Assembly (NCBI GenBank): GCA_963855995.1
Contig: OY979725.1
Span: 6,954,118-7,018,117 of the forward strand
Source of the DNA: Muricea muricata
Lineage: Eukaryota; Cnidaria; Anthozoa; Malacalcyonacea; Plexauridae
Direction: 5' to 3'
Length of the DNA: 64,000 nucleotides
The position numbers and the translations under genes were made by a program. This document shows positions 13,206 through 28,300 of the stretch, piece after piece; position 1 is the stretch's first letter; each line of letters starts with the position of its first letter. The notes under the pieces were generated by a model. It was not told the DNA's origin. It searched no databases and was given only the letters and a program-made list of their open reading frames with translations.

Positions 13206-16200
13206 AACTATGGAAATCAGCGGAACAACGTGTTGAAATGGGAAACCTAAAACTTTCTTTGCAAGTGAAAAAAATGAGCTTGGAATCATCAGAATCGCGT
13301 TTTAAGCGTTCTCGAAGCGATTTTAGCGCAAAAAAAGCCGTCTAAATCGATAACGGCAACGTTTTAGAGGTTAAAATGATGTTTTGAGAGCTATATTTAA
13401 GACCTAAAGGGCAGCTACTAAACCGAAATTTCTGATCTTACAATGTCGGATATCATGTTTGCGGCGCTATAACTATGGAAATCAGCGGAACAACGTGTTG
13501 AAATGGGAAACCTAAAACTTTCTTTGCAAGTGAAAAAAATGAGCTTGGAATCATCAGAATCGCGTTTTAAGCGTTCTCGAAGCGATTTTAGCGCAAAAAA
13601 AGCCGTCTAAATCGATAACGGCAACGTTTTAGAGGTTAAAATGATGTTTTGAGAGCTAGACTTAAGACCTAAAGGGCAGCTACTAAACTGAAATTTCTGA
13701 TCTTATAATGTCGGATATCATGTTTGTGGCGCTATAACTATCGATATGAGCGGAACAACGTGTTGAAATGGGAAACCTAAAACTTTCTGTGCAAGTGAAA
13801 AAAATGAGCTTAGAATCATCAAAATTGCGTTTTCAGCGTTCTCGAAGCGATTTGAGCGCAAAAAAACTGTCTAAATCGATAACGGCAACGTTTTGGAGCT
13901 TAAAATGATGTTTTGAGGGCTAAAATTAAACCTAAAGGGCTGCTACTAAACCGAAATTTCTGATCTTACAATGTCGGATATCATGTTTGTGGCGCTATAA
14001 CTATCGAAATGAGCGGAACAACGTGTTTAAATGAGAAACCTAAAACTTTCTTTGAGAGTGAAAAAAAATGAGCTTAGAATCATCAAAATTGCGTTTTAAG
14101 CGTTCTCGAAGCGACTTGAGCGCAAAAAAGCTGTCTAAATCGACAACGGCAACGTTTTAGAGCTCAAAATTATTTTTTGAAGGTTAAACACAAGACCTAA
14201 AGGATAGCTACTAAATCGAAATTTCTGATCTTGCCATGTCGGATCTCATGTTTTCGGCGCTCTAACTATCGAAATGAGCGGAACAACGTGTTGAAATGAG
14301 AAACCTAAAACTTTCTTTGCAAGTGAAAACAAATGAGTTTAGAATCATCAAAATCGCGTTTTAAGCGTTCTCGAAGCGATTTGAGCGAAAAAAAACTGTC
14401 TAAATCGATAACGGAAACGTTTTAGAGCTTAAAATGATTTTTTTAAGGTTAAACACAAGACCTAAAGGACAGCTACTAAATAGAAATTTCTGATTTAAAC
14501 CATGTCGGACATCATGTTTGCGGCGCTCTAACTATCGAAATTAGCGGAACAACGTGTTGAAATGAGAAACCTAAAACTTTCTTTTCAAGTGAAAACAAAT
14601 GAGCTTAGAATCATCAAAATCGCGTTTTGAGCGTTCTCGAAGCCATTTGAGCGCAAAAAAACTGTCTAAATCGATAACGGCAACGTTTTAGAGCTTAAAA
14701 TGATGTTTTGAGAGCTATACTTAAGACCTAAAGGGCAGCTACTAAACCGAAATTTCTGATCTTACAATGTCGCATATCATGTTTGCGGCGCTATAACTAT
14801 GGAAATCAGCGGAACAACGTGTTGAAATGGGAAACCTAAAACTTTCTTTGCAAGTGAAAAAAATGAGCTTGGAATCATCAGAATCGCGTTTTAAGCGTTC
14901 TCGAAGCGATTTTAGCGCAAAAAAAGCCGTCTAAATCCATAACGGCAACGTTTTAGAGGTTAAAATGATGTTTTGAGAGCTAGACTTAAGACCTAAAGGG
15001 CAGCTACTAAACTGAAATTTCTGATCTTATAATGTCGAATATCATGTTTGTGGCGCTATAACTATCGAAATGAGCGGAACAACGTGTTGAAATGGGAAAC
15101 CTAAAACATTCTGTGCAAGTGAAAAAAATGAGCTTAGAATCATCAAAATTGCGTTTTAAGCGTTCTCGAAGCGACTTGAGCGCAAAAAAGCTGTCTAAAT
15201 CGACAACGGCAACGTTTTAGAGCTTAAAATGATGTTTTGAGAGCTATACTTAAGACCTAAAGGGCAGCTACTAAACCGAAATTTCTGATCTTACAATGTC
15301 GGATATCATGTTTGCGGCGCTATAACTATGGAAATCAGCGGAACAACGTGTTGAAATGGGAAACCTAAAACTTTCTTTGCAAGTGAAAAAAATGAGCTTG
15401 GAATCATCAGAATCGCGTTTTAAGCGTTCTCGAAGCGATTTTAGCGCAAAAAAAGCCGTCTAAATCGATAACGGCAACGTTTTAGAGGTTAAAATGATGT
15501 TTTGAGAGCTATACTTAAGACCTAAAGGGCAGCTACTAAACCGAAATTTCTGATCTTACAATGTCGGATATCATGTTTGCGGCGCTATAACTATGGAAAT
15601 CAGCGGAACAACGTGTTGAAATGGGAAACCTAAAACTTTCTTTGCAAGTGAAAAAAATGAGCTTGGAATCATCAGAATCGCGTTTTAAGCGTTCTCGAAG
15701 CGATTTTAGCGCAAAAAAAGCCGTCTAAATCGATAACGGCAACGTTTTAGAGGTTAAAATGATGTTTTGAGAGCTAGACTTAAGACCTAAAGGGCAGCTA
15801 CTAAACTGAAATTTCTGATCTTATAATGTCGGATATCATGTTTGTGGCGCTATAACTATCGATATGAGCGGAACAACGTGTTGAAATGGGAAACCTAAAA
15901 CTTTCTGTGCAAGTGAAAAAAATGAGCTTAGAATCATCAAAATTGCGTTTTCGGCGTTCTCGAAGCGATTTGAGCGCAAAAAAACTGTCTAAATCGATAA
16001 CGGCAACGTTTTGGAGCTTAAAATGATGTTTTGAGGGCTGAAATTAAACCTAAAGGGCTGCTACTAAACCGAAATTTCTGATCTTACAATGTCGGATATC
16101 ATGTTTGTGGCGCTATAACTATCGAAATGAGCGGAACAACGTGTTTAAATGAGAAACCTAAAACTTTCTTTGAGAGTGAAAAAAAATGAGCTTAGAATCA

Positions 16201-19200
16201 TCAAAATTGCGTTTTAAGCGTTCTCGAAGCGACTTGAGCGCAAAAAAGCTGTCTAAATCGACAACGGCAACGTTTTAGAGCTCAAAATTATTTTTTGAAG
16301 GTTAAACACAAGACCTAAAGGATAGCTACTAAATCGAAATTTCTGATCTTGCCATGTCGGATCTCATGTTTTCGGCGCTCTAACTATCGAAATGAGCGGA
16401 ACAACGTGTTGAAATGAGAAACCTAAAACTTTCTTTGCAAGTGAAAACAAATGAGTTTAGAATCATCAAAATCGCGTTTTAAGCGTTCTCGAAGCGATTT
16501 GAGCGCAAAAAAACTGTCTAAATCGATAACGGCAACGTTTTAGAGCCTAAAATGATGTTTTGAGAGCTATACTTAAGACCTAAAGGGCAGCTACTAAACC
16601 GAAATTTCTGATCTTACAATGTCGGATATCATGTTTGCGGCGCTATAACTATGGAAATCAGCGGAACAACGTGTTGAAATGGGAAACCTAAAACTTTCTT
16701 TGCAAGTGAAAAAAATGAGCTTGGAATCATCAGAATCGCGTTTTAAGCGTTCTCGAAGCGATTTTAGCGCAAAAAAAGCCGTCTAAATCCATAACGGCAA
16801 CGTTTTAGAGGTTAAAATGATGTTTTGAGAGCTAGACTTAAGACCTAAAGGGCAGCTACTAAACTGAAATTTCTGATCTTATAATGTCGAATATCATGTT
16901 TGTGGCGCTATAACTATCGAAATGAGCGGAACAACGTGTTGAAATGGGAAACCTAAAACATTCTGTGCAAGTGAAAAAAATGAGCTTAGAATCATCAAAA
17001 TTGCGTTTTAAGCGTTCTCGAAGCGACTTGAGCGCAAAAAAGCTGTCTAAATCGACAACGGCAACGTTTTAGAGCTTAAAATGATGTTTTGAGAGCTATA
17101 CTTAAGACCTAAAGGGCAGCTACTAAACCGAAATTTCTGATCTTACAATGTCGGATATCATGTTTGCGGCGCTATAACTATGGAAATCAGCGGAACAACG
17201 TGTTGAAATGGGAAACCTAAAACTTTCTTTGCAAGTGAAAAAAATGAGCTTGGAATCATCAGAATCGCGTTTTAAGCGTTCTCGAAGCGATTTTAGCGCA
17301 AAAAAAGGCGTCTAAATCGATAACGGCAACGTTTTAGAGGTTAAAATGATGTTTTGAGAGCTATACTTAAGACCTAAAGGGCAGCTACTAAACCGAAATT
17401 TCTGATCTTACAATGTCGGATATCATGTTTGCGGCGCTATAACTATGGAAATCAGCGGAACAACGTGTTGAAATGGGAAACCTAAAACTTTCTTTGCAAG
17501 TGAAAAAAATGAGCTTGGAATCATCAGAATCGCGTTTTAAGCGTTCTCGAAGCGATTTTAGCGCAAAAAAAGCCGTCTAAATCCATAACGGCAACGTTTT
17601 AGAGGTTAAAATGATGTTTTGAGAGCTAGACTTAAGACCTAAAGGGCAGCTACTAAACTGAAATTTCTGATCTTATAATGTCGAATATCATGTTTGTGGC
17701 GCTATAACTATCGAAATGAGCGGAACAACGTGTTGAAATGGGAAACCTAAAACATTCTGTGCAAGTGAAAAAAATGAGCTTAGAATCATCAAAATTGCGT
17801 TTTAAGCGTTCTCGAAGCGACTTGAGCGCAAAAAAGCTGTCTAAATCGACAACGGCAACGTTTTAGAGCTTAAAATGATGTTTTGAGAGCTATACTTAAG
17901 ACCTAAAGGGCAGCTACTAAACCGAAATTTCTGATCTTACAATGTCGGATATCATGTTTGCGGCGCTATAACTATGGAAATCAGCGGAACAACGTGTTGA
18001 AATGGGAAACCTAAAACTTTCTTTGCAAGTGAAAAAAATGAGCTTGGAATCATCAGAATCGCGTTTTAAGCGTTCTCGAAGCGATTTTAGCGCAAAAAAA
18101 GGCGTCTAAATCGATAACGGCAACGTTTTAGAGGTTAAAATGATGTTTTGAGAGCTATACTTAAGACCTAAAGGGCAGCTACTAAACCGAAATTTCTGAT
18201 CTTACAATGTCGGATATCATGTTTGCGGCGCTATAACTATGGAAATCAGCGGAACAACGTGTTGAAATGGGAAACCTAAAACTTTCTTTGCAAGTGAAAA
18301 AAATGAGCTTGGAATCATCAGAATCGCGTTTTAAGCGTTCTCGAAGCGATTTTAGCGCAAAAAAAGCCGTCTAAATCGATAACGGCAACGTTTTAGAGGT
18401 TAAAATGATGTTTTGAGAGCTAGACTTAAGACCTAAAGGGCAGCTACTAAACTGAAATTTCTGATCTTATAATGTCGGATATCATGTTTGTGGCGCTATA
18501 ACTATCGATATGAGCGGAACAACGTGTTGAAATGGGAAACCTAAAACTTTCTGTGCAAGTGAAAAAAATGAGCTTAGAATCATCAAAATTGCGTTTTCAG
18601 CGTTCTCGAAGCGATTTGAGCGCAAAAAAACTGTCTAAATCGATAACGGCAACGTTTTGGAGCTTAAAATGATGTTTTGAGGGCTAAAATTAAACCTAAA
18701 GGGCTGCTACTAAACCGAAATTTCTGATCTTACAATGTCGGATATCATGTTTGTGGCGCTATAACTATCGAAATGAGCGGAACAACGTGTTTAAATGAGA
18801 AACCTAAAACTTTCTTTGAGAGTGAAAAAAAATGAGCTTAGAATCATCAAAATTGCGTTTTAAGCGTTCTCGAAGCGACTTGAGCGCAAAAAAGCTGTCT
18901 AAATCGACAACGGCAACGTTTTAGAGCTCAAAATTATTTTTTGAAGGTTAAACACAAGACCTAAAGGATAGCTACTAAATCGAAATTTCTGATCTTGCCA
19001 TGTCGGATCTCATGTTTTCGGCGCTCTAACTATCGAAATGAGCGGAACAACGTGTTGAAATGAGAAACCTAAAACTTTCTTTGCAAGTGAAAACAAATGA
19101 GTTTAGAATCATCAAAATCGCGTTTTAAGCGTTCTCGAAGCGATTTGAGCGAAAAAAAACTGTCTAAATCGATAACGGAAACGTTTTAGAGCTTAAAATG

Positions 19201-21240
19201 ATTTTTTTAAGGTTAAACACAAGACCTAAAGGACAGCTACTAAATAGAAATTTCTGATTTAAACCATGTCGGACATCATGTTTGCGGCGCTCTAACTATC
19301 GAAATTAGCGGAACAACGTGTTGAAATGAGAAACCTAAAACTTTCTTTTCAAGTGAAAACAAATGAGCTTAGAATCATCAAAATCGCGTTTTGAGCGTTC
19401 TCGAAGCCATTTGAGCGCAAAAAAACTGTCTAAATCGATAACGGCAACGTTTTAGAGCTTAAAATGATGTTTTGAGAGCTATACTTAAGACCTAAAGGGC
19501 AGCTACTAAACCGAAATTTCTGATCTTACAATGTCGGATATCATGTTTGCGGCGCTATAACTATGGAAATCAGCGGAACAACGTGTTGAAATGGGAAACC
19601 TAAAACTTTCTTTGCAAGTGAAAAAAATGAGCTTGGAATCATCAGAATCGCGTTTTAAGCGTTCTCGAAGCGATTTTAGCGCAAAAAAAGCCGTCTAAAT
19701 CCATAACGGCAACGTTTTAGAGGTTAAAATGATGTTTTGAGAGCTAGACTTAAGACCTAAAGGGCAGCTACTAAACTGAAATTTCTGATCTTATAATGTC
19801 GAATATCATGTTTGTGGCGCTATAACTATCGAAATGAGCGGAACAACGTGTTGAAATGGGAAACCTAAAACATTCTGTGCAAGTGAAAAAAATGAGCTTA
19901 GAATCATCAAAATTGCGTTTTAAGCGTTCTCGAAGCGACTTGAGCGCAAAAAAGCTGTCTAAATCGACAACGGCAACGTTTTAGAGCTTAAAATGATGTT
20001 TTGAGAGCTATACTTAAGACCTAAAGGGCAGCTACTAAACCGAAATTTCTGATCTTACAATGTCGGATATCATGTTTGCGGCGCTATAACTATGGAAATC
20101 AGCGGAACAACGTGTTGAAATGGGAAACCTAAAACTTTCTTTGCAAGTGAAAAAAATGAGCTTGGAATCATCAGAATCGCATTTTAAGCGTTCTCGAAGC
20201 GATTTTAGCGCAAAAAAAGCCGTCTAAATCGATAACGGCAACGTTTTAGAGGTTAAAATGATGTTTTGAGAGCTATACTTAAGACCTAAAGGGCAGCTAC
20301 TAAACCGAAATTTCTGATCTTACAATGTCGGATATCATGTTTGCGGCGCTATAACTATGGAAATCAGCGGAACAACGTGTTGAAATGGGAAACCTAAAAC
20401 TTTCTTTGCAAGTGAAAAAAATGAGCTTGGAATCATCAGAATCGCGTTTTAAGCGTTCTCGAAGCGATTTTAGCGCAAAAAAAGCCGTCTAAATCGATAA
20501 CGGCAACGTTTTAGAGGTTAAAATGATGTTTTGAGAGCTAGACTTAAGACCTAAAGGGCAGCTACTAAACTGAAATTTCTGATCTTATAATGTCGGATAT
20601 CATGTTTGTGGCGCTATAACTATCGATATGAGCGGAACAACGTGTTGAAATGGGAAACCTAAAACTTTCTGTGCAAGTGAAAAAAATGAGCTTAGAATCA
20701 TCAAAATTGCGTTTTCAGCGTTCTCGAAGCGATTTGAGCGCAAAAAAACTGTCTAAATCGATAACGGCAACGTTTTGGAGCTTAAAATGATGTTTTGAGG
20801 GCTAAAATTAAACCTAAAGGGCTGCTACTAAACCGAAATTTCTGATCTTACAATGTCGGATATCATGTTTGTGGCGCTATAACTATCGAAATGAGCGGAA
20901 CAACGTGTTTAAATGAGAAACCTAAAACTTTCTTTGAGAGTGAAAAAAAATGAGCTTAGAATCATCAAAATTGCGTTTTAAGCGTTCTCGAAGCGACTTG
21001 AGCGCAAAAAAGCTGTCTAAATCGACAACGGCAACGTTTTAGAGCTCAAAATTATTTTTTGAAGGTTAAACACAAGACCTAAAGGATAGCTACTAAATCG
21101 AAATTTCTGATCTTGCCATGTCGGATCTCATGTTTTCGGCGCTCTAACTATCGAAATGAGCGGAACAACGTGTTGAAATGAGAAACCTAAAACTTTCTTT
21201 GCAAGTGAAAACAAATGAGTTTAGAATCATCAAAATCGCG
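13206..21240 (+). repeat. 4,764-bp (18-monomer) tandem duplication, about 1.7 copies
   Basis: Copy one is 13206-17969 and copy two starts at 17970, matching to about 21240. Rare markers are exactly 4,764 bp apart: GAGCGAAAAAAAACTG at 14383 and 19147, GAAATTAGCGG at 14541 and 19305 (counted from TTAGCGG), CTAAATCCATAACGG at 14931 and 19695, and GATATGAG at 13743/18507 and 15861/20625. Copy two ends where an F monomer switches from GCGTTCTCG to GCGTTGTCG near 21241. Inside copy one lies a smaller three-monomer step: AAAAAAGGCGTC recurs 793 bp apart near 17309 and 18102. Confidence 0.85.
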
Positions 21241-24200
21241 TTTTAAGCGTTGTCGAAGCGATTTGAGCGCAAAAAAGCTGCCTAAATCGATAACGGCAAC
21301 GTTTCAGAGCTTAAAATGATGTTTTGAGAGCTAAACTTATGACCTAAAGGGCTGCTACTAAACCGAAATTTCTGATCTTACCATGTCGGATATCATGTTT
21401 GCGGCGCCCTAACTATCGAAATGAGCGGAACAACGTGTTGAAATGGGAAACCTAAAACTTTCTGTGCAAGTGAAAAAAATGAGCTTAGAATCATCAAAAT
21501 TGCGTTTTCAGCGTTCTCGAAGCGATTTGAGCGCAAAAAACTGCCTAAATCGATAACGGCCACGTTTTAGAGCTTAAAATGATGTTTCGAAGGTTAAACA
21601 CAAGACCTAAAGGACAGCTACTAAATCAAAATTTCTGATCTTACCATGTCGGATATCATGTTTGCGGCGCTCTAACTATCGAAATGAGCGGAACAACGTG
21701 TTGAAATGGGAAACCTAAAACTTTCTGTGCAAGTGAAAAAAATGAGCTTAGAATCATCAAAATCGCGTTTTGAGCGTTCTCGAAGCGATTTGAGCGCAAA
21801 AAAACTGTCTAAATCGATAACGGCAACGTTTTAGAGCTTAAAATGATGTTTTGAGAGCTAAACTTAAGACCTAAAGGGCAGCTACTAAACCGAAATTTCT
21901 GATCTTACAATGCCGGATATCATGTTTGCGGCGCTATAACTATGGAAATGAGCAGAACAACGTGTTGAAATGGGAAACCTAAAACTTTCTTTGCAAGTGA
22001 AAAAAATGAGCTTGGAATCATCAGAATCGCGTTTTAAGCGTTCTCGAAGCGATTTTAGCGCAAAAAAGCCGTCTAAATCCATAACGGCAACGTTTTAGAG
22101 GTTAAAATGATGTTTTGAGAGCTAGACTTAAGACCTAAAGGGCAGCTACTAAACTGAAATTTCTGATCTTATAATGTCGAATATCATGTTTGTGGCGCTA
22201 TAACTATCGAAATGAGCGGAACAACGTGTTGAAATGGGAAACCTAAAACATTCCGTGCAAGTGAAAAAAATGAGCTTAGAATCATCAAAATTGCGTTTTA
22301 AGCGTTCTCGAAGCGACTTGAGCGCAAAAAAGCTGTCTAAATCGACAACGGCAACGTTTTAGAGCTTAAAATGATGTTTTGAGAGCTATACTTAAGACCT
22401 AAAGGGCAGCTACTAAACCGAAATTTCTGATCTTACAATGTCGGATATCATGTTTGCGGCGCTATAACTATCGAAATGAGCGGAACAACGTGTTGAAATG
22501 GGAAACCTAAAACTTTCTTTGCAAGTGAAAAAAATGAGCTTGGAATCATCAGAATCGCGTTTTAAGCGTTCTCGAAGCGATTTTAGCGCAAAAAAAGCCG
22601 TCTAAATCGATAACGGCAACGTTTTAGAGGTTAAAATGATGTTTTGAGAGCTATACTTAAGACCTAAAGGGCAGCTACTAAACCGAAATTTCTGATCTTA
22701 CAATGTCGGATATCATGTTTGCGGCGCTATAACTATGGAAATCAGCGGAACAACGTGTTGAAATGGGAAACCTAAAACTTTCTTTGCAAGTGAAAAAAAT
22801 GAGCTTGGAATCATCAGAATCGCGTTTTAAGCGTTCTCGAAGCGATTTTAGCGCAAAAAAAGCCGTCTAAATCGATAACGGCAAAGTTTTAGAGGTTAAA
22901 ATGATGTTTTGAGAGCTAGACTTAAGACCAAAAGGGCAGCTACTAAACTGAAATTTCTGATCTTATAATGTCGGATATCATGTTTGTGGCGCTATAACTA
23001 TCGATATGAGCGGAACAACGTGTTGAAATGGGAAACCTAAAACTTTCTGTGCAAGTGAAAAAAATGAGCTTAGAATCATCAAAATTGTGTTTTCAGCGTT
23101 CTCGAAGCGATTTGAGCGCAAAAAAACTGTCTAAATCGATAACGGCAACGTTTTGGAGCTTAAAATGATGTTTTGAGGGCTAAAATTAAACCTAAAGGGC
23201 TGCTACTAAACCGAAATTTCTGATCTTACAATGTCGGATATCATGTTTGTGGCGCTATAACTATCGAAATGAGCGGAACAACGTGTTTAAATGAGAAACC
23301 TAAAACTTTCTTTGAGAGTGAAAAAAAATGAGCTTAGAATCATCAAAATTGCGTTTTAAGCGTTCTCGAAGCGACTTGAGCGCAAAAAAGCTGTCTAAAT
23401 CGACAACGGCAACGTTTTAGAGCTCAAAATTATTTTTTGAAGGTTAAACACAAGACCTAAAGGATAGCTACTAAATCGAAATTTCTGATCTTGCCATGTC
23501 GGATCTCATGTTTTCGGCGCTCTAACTATCGAAATGAGCGGAACAACGTGTTGAAATGAGAAACCTAAAACTTTCTTTGCAAGTGAAAACAAATGAGTTT
23601 AGAATCATCAAAATCGCGTTTTAAGCGTTGTCGAAGCGATTTAAGCGCAAAAAAGCTGCCTAAATCGATAACGGCAACGTTTCAGAGCTTAAAATGATGT
23701 TTTGAGAGCTAAACTTATGACCTAAAGGGCAGCTACTAAACCGAAATTTCTGATCTTACCATGTCGGATATCATGTTTGCGGCGCCCTAACTATCGAAAT
23801 GAGCGGAACAACGTGTTGAAATGGGAAACCTAAAACTTTCTGTGCAAGTGAAAAAAATGAGCTTAGAATCATCAAAATTGCGTTTTCAGCGTTCTCGAAG
23901 CGATTTGAGCGCAAAAAACTGCCTAAATCGATAACGGCCACGTTTTAGAGCTTAAAATGATGTTTCGAAGGTTAAACACAAGACCTAAAGGACAGCTACT
24001 AAATCAAAATTTCTGATCTTACCATGTCGGATATCATGTTTGCGGCGCTCTAACTATCGAAATGAGCGGAACAACGTGTTGAAATGGGAAACCTAAAACT
24101 TTCTGTGCAAGTGAAAAAAATGAGCTTAGAATCATCAAAATCGCGTTTTGAGCGTTCTCGAAGCGATTTGAGCGCAAAAAAACTGTCTAAATCGATAACG

Positions 24201-25109
24201 GCAACGTTTTAGAGGTTAAAATGATGTTTTGAGAGCTATACTTAAGACCTAAAGGGCAGCTACTAAACCGAAATTTCTGATCTTACAATGCCGGATATCA
24301 TGTTTGCGGCGCTATAACTATGGAAATGAGCAGAACAACGTGTTGAAATGGGAAACCTAAAACTTTCTTTGCAAGTGAAAAAAATGAGCTTGGAATCATC
24401 AGAATCGCGTTTTAAGCGTTCTCGAAGCGATTTTAGCGCAAAAAAAAGCCGTCTAAATCGATAACGGCAACATTTTAGAGCTTAAAATGATGTTTTGAGA
24501 GCTAAATTTAAGACCTAAAGGGCAGCTACTAAACCGAAATTTCTGATCTTACCATGTCGGATATCATGTTTGCGGCGCTCTAACTATCGAAATGAGCGGA
24601 ACAACGTGTTGAAATGAGAAACCTAGAACTTTCTTTGCAAGTGAAAAAAATGAGCTTAGAATAATCAAAATTGCGTTTTCAGCGTTCTCGAAGCGATTTG
24701 AGCGCAAAAAAACTGTCTAAATCGATAACGGCAACGTTTTGGAGCTTAAAATGATGTTTTGAGGGCTAAAATTAAACCTAAAGGGTAGCTACTAAACCGA
24801 AATTTCTGATCTTACAATGTCGGATATCATGTTTGTGGCGCTATAACTAACGAAATGAGCGGAACAACGTGTTTAAATGAGAAACCTAAAACTGTCTTTG
24901 AGAGTGAAAAAAAAGGAGCTTAGAATCATCAAAATTGCGTTTTAAGCGTTCTCGAAGCGACTTGACCGCAAAAAAGCTGTCTAAATCGACAACGGCAACG
25001 TTTTAGAGCTCAAAATTATTTTTTGAAGGTTAAACACAAGACCTAAAGGATAGCTACTAAATCGAAATTTCTGATCTTGCCATGTCGGATCTCATGTTTT
25101 CGGCGCTCT

Positions 25110-25351
25110 AACTATCGAAATGAGCGGAACAACGTGTTGAAATGAGAAACCTAAAACTTTCTTTGCAAGTGAAAACAAATGAGTTTAGCGTTGTCGAAGC
25201 GATTTGAGCGAAAAAAAGCTGCCTAAATCGATAACGGCAACGTTTCAGAGCTTAAAATGATGTTTTGAGAGCTAAACTTATGACCTAAAGGGCAGCTACT
25301 AAACCGAATATTCTGATCTTACCATGTCGGATATCATGTTTGCGGCGCCCT
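25110..25351 (+). repeat. F-class monomer with 23-bp deletion (copy 2)
   Basis: This 242-bp monomer has the same GAGTTTAG/CGTTGTCG deletion junction (25181) as 3516. It is preceded by A-B1-C-D-E from 23789, the same context as copy 1, which supports common descent of the whole 6-mer block. Confidence 0.9.
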
Positions 25352-28300
25352 AACTATCGAATTGAGCGGAACAACGTGTTGAAATGGGAAACCTAAAACT
25401 TTCTGTGCAAGTGAAAAAAATGAGCTTAGAATCATCAAAATTGCGTTTTCAGCGTTCTCGAAGCGATTTGAGCGAAAAAAAACTGCCTAAATCGATAACG
25501 GCCACGTTTTAGAGCTTAAAATGATGTTTCGAAGGTTAAACACAAGACCTAAACGACAGCTACTAAATCAAAATTTCTGATCTTACCATGTCGGATATCA
25601 TGTTTGCGGCGCTCTAACTATCGAAATGAGCGGAACAACGTGTTGAAATGGGAAACCTAAAACTTTCTGTGCAAGTGAAAAAAATGAGCTTAGAATCATC
25701 AAAATCGCGTTTTGAGCGTTCTCGAAGCGATTTGAGCGACAAAAAACTGTCTAAATCGATAACGGAAACGTTTTAGAGCTTAAAATGATTTTTTTAAGGT
25801 TAAACACAAGACCTAAAGACAGCTACTAAATAGAAATTTCTGATTTAAACCATGTCGGACATCATGTTTGCGGCGCTCTAACTATCGAAATGAGCGGAAC
25901 AACGTGTTGAAATGAGAAACCTAAAACTTTCTTTTCAAGTGAAAACAAATGAGTTTAGAATCATCAAAATCGCGTTTTGAGATTTCTCGAAGCCATTTGA
26001 GCGCAAAAAAACTGTCTAAATCGATAACGGCAACGTTTTAGAGCTTAAAATGATGTTTTGAGAGCTATACTTAAGACCTAAAGGGCAGCTACTAAACCGA
26101 AATTTCTGATCTTACAATGTCGGATATCATGTTTGCGGCGCTATAACTATGGAAATCAGCGGAACAACGTGTTGAAATGGGAAACCTAAAACTTTCTTTG
26201 CAAGTGAAAAAAATGAGCTTGGAATCATCAGAATCGCGTTTTAAGCGTTCTCGAAGCGATTTTAGCGCAAAAAAAGCCGTCTAAATCCATAACGGCAACG
26301 TTTTAGAGGTTAAAATGATGTTTTGAGAGCTAGACTTAAGACCTAAAGGGCAGCTACTAAACTGAAATTTCTGATCTTATAATGTCGAATATCATGTTTG
26401 TGGCGCTATAACTATCGAAATGAGCGGAACAACGTGTTGAAATGGGAAACCTAAAACATTCTGTGCAAGTGAAAAAAATGAGCTTAGAATCATCAAAATC
26501 GCGTTTCCAGTGTTCTGGAAGCGATTTGAGCGCAAAAAAACTGTCTAAATCGATAACGGCAACGTTTTGGAGCTTAAAATGATGTTTTGAGGGCTAAAAT
26601 TAAACCTAAAGGGCAGCTACTAAACCGAAATTTCTGATCTTACAATGTCGGATATCATGTTTGTGGCGCTATAACTATCGAAATGAGCGGAACAACGTGT
26701 TTAAATGAGAAACCTAAAACTTTCTTTGCAAGTGAAAACAAATGAGTTTAGAATCATCAAAATCGCGTTTTAAGCGTTGTCGAAGCGATTTGAGCGCAAA
26801 AAAGCTGCCTAAATCGATAACGGCAACGTTTCAGAGCTTAAAATGATGTTTTGAGAGCTAAACTTATGACCTAAAGGGCAGCTACTAAACCGAAATTTCT
26901 GATCTTACCATGTCGGATATCATGTTTGCGGCGCCCTAACTATCGAAATGAGCGGAACAACGTGTTGAAATGGGAAACCTAAAACTTTCTGTGCAAGTGA
27001 AAAAAATGAGCTTGGAATCATCAAAATTGCGTTTTCAGCGTTCTCGAAGCGATTTGAGCGCAAAAAACTGCCTAAATCGATAACGGCCACGTTTTAGAGC
27101 TTAAAATGATGTTTCGAAGGTTAAACACAAGACCTAAAGGACAGCTACTAAATCAAAATTTCTGATCTTACCATGTCGGATATCATGTTTGCGGCGCCCT
27201 AACTATCGAAATGAGCGGAACAACGTGTTGAAATGGGAAACCTAAAACTTTCTGTGCAAGTGAAAAAAATGAGCTTAGAATCATCAAAATCGCGTTTTGA
27301 GCGTTCTCGAAGCGATTTGAGCGCAAAAAAACTGTCTAAATCGATAACGGCAACGTTTTAGAGCTTAAAATGATGTTTTGAGAGCTAAACTTAAGACCTA
27401 AAGGGCAGCTACTAAACCGAAATTTCTGATCTTACAATGCCGGATATCATGTTTGCGGCGCTATAACTATGGAAATGAGCAGAACAACGTGTTGAAATGG
27501 GAAACCTAAAACTTTCTTTGCAAGTGAAAAAAATGAGCTTGGAATCATCAGAATCGCGTTTTAAGCGTTCTCGAAGCGATTTTAGCGCAAAAAAAGCCGT
27601 TAAATCGATAACGGCAACATTTTAGAGCTTAAAATGATGTTTTGAGAGCTAAATTTAAGACCTAAAGGGCAGCTACTAAACCGAAAATTCTGATCTTACA
27701 ATGTCGGATATCATGTTTGTGGCGCTATAACTATCGAAATGAGCGGAACAACGTGTTTAAATGAGAAACCTAAAACTGTCTTTGAGAGTGAAAAAAAAGG
27801 AGCTTAGAATCATCAAAATTGCGTTTTAAGCGTTCTCGAAGCGACTTGACCGCAAAAAAGCTGTCTAAATCGACAACGGCAACGTTTTAGAGCTCAAAAT
27901 TATTTTTGAAGGTTAAACACAAGACCTAAAGGATAGCTACTAAATCGAAATTTCTGATCTTGCCATGTCGGATCTCATGTTTTCGGCGCTCTAACTATCG
28001 AAATGAGCGGAACAACGTGTGGAAATGAGAAACCTAAAACTTTCTTTGCAAGTGAAAACAAGTGAGTTTAGAATCATCAAAATCGCGTTTTAAGCGTTGT
28101 CGAAGCGATTTGAGCGAAAAAAAGCTGCCTAAATCGATAACGGCAACGTTTCAGAGCTTAAAATGATGTTTTGAGAGCTAAACTTATGACCTAAAGGGCA
28201 GCTACTAAACCGAATATTCTGATCTTACCATGTCGGATATCATGTTTGCGGCGCCCTAACTATCGAAATGAGCGGAACAACGTGTTGAAATGGGAAACCT

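Noticed and set aside
21885-22082. 65-codon open frame on the minus strand inside the satellite
   Set aside because: It spans two satellite monomers and depends on local variants. Equivalent frames in other copies are broken, and it resembles no known protein.
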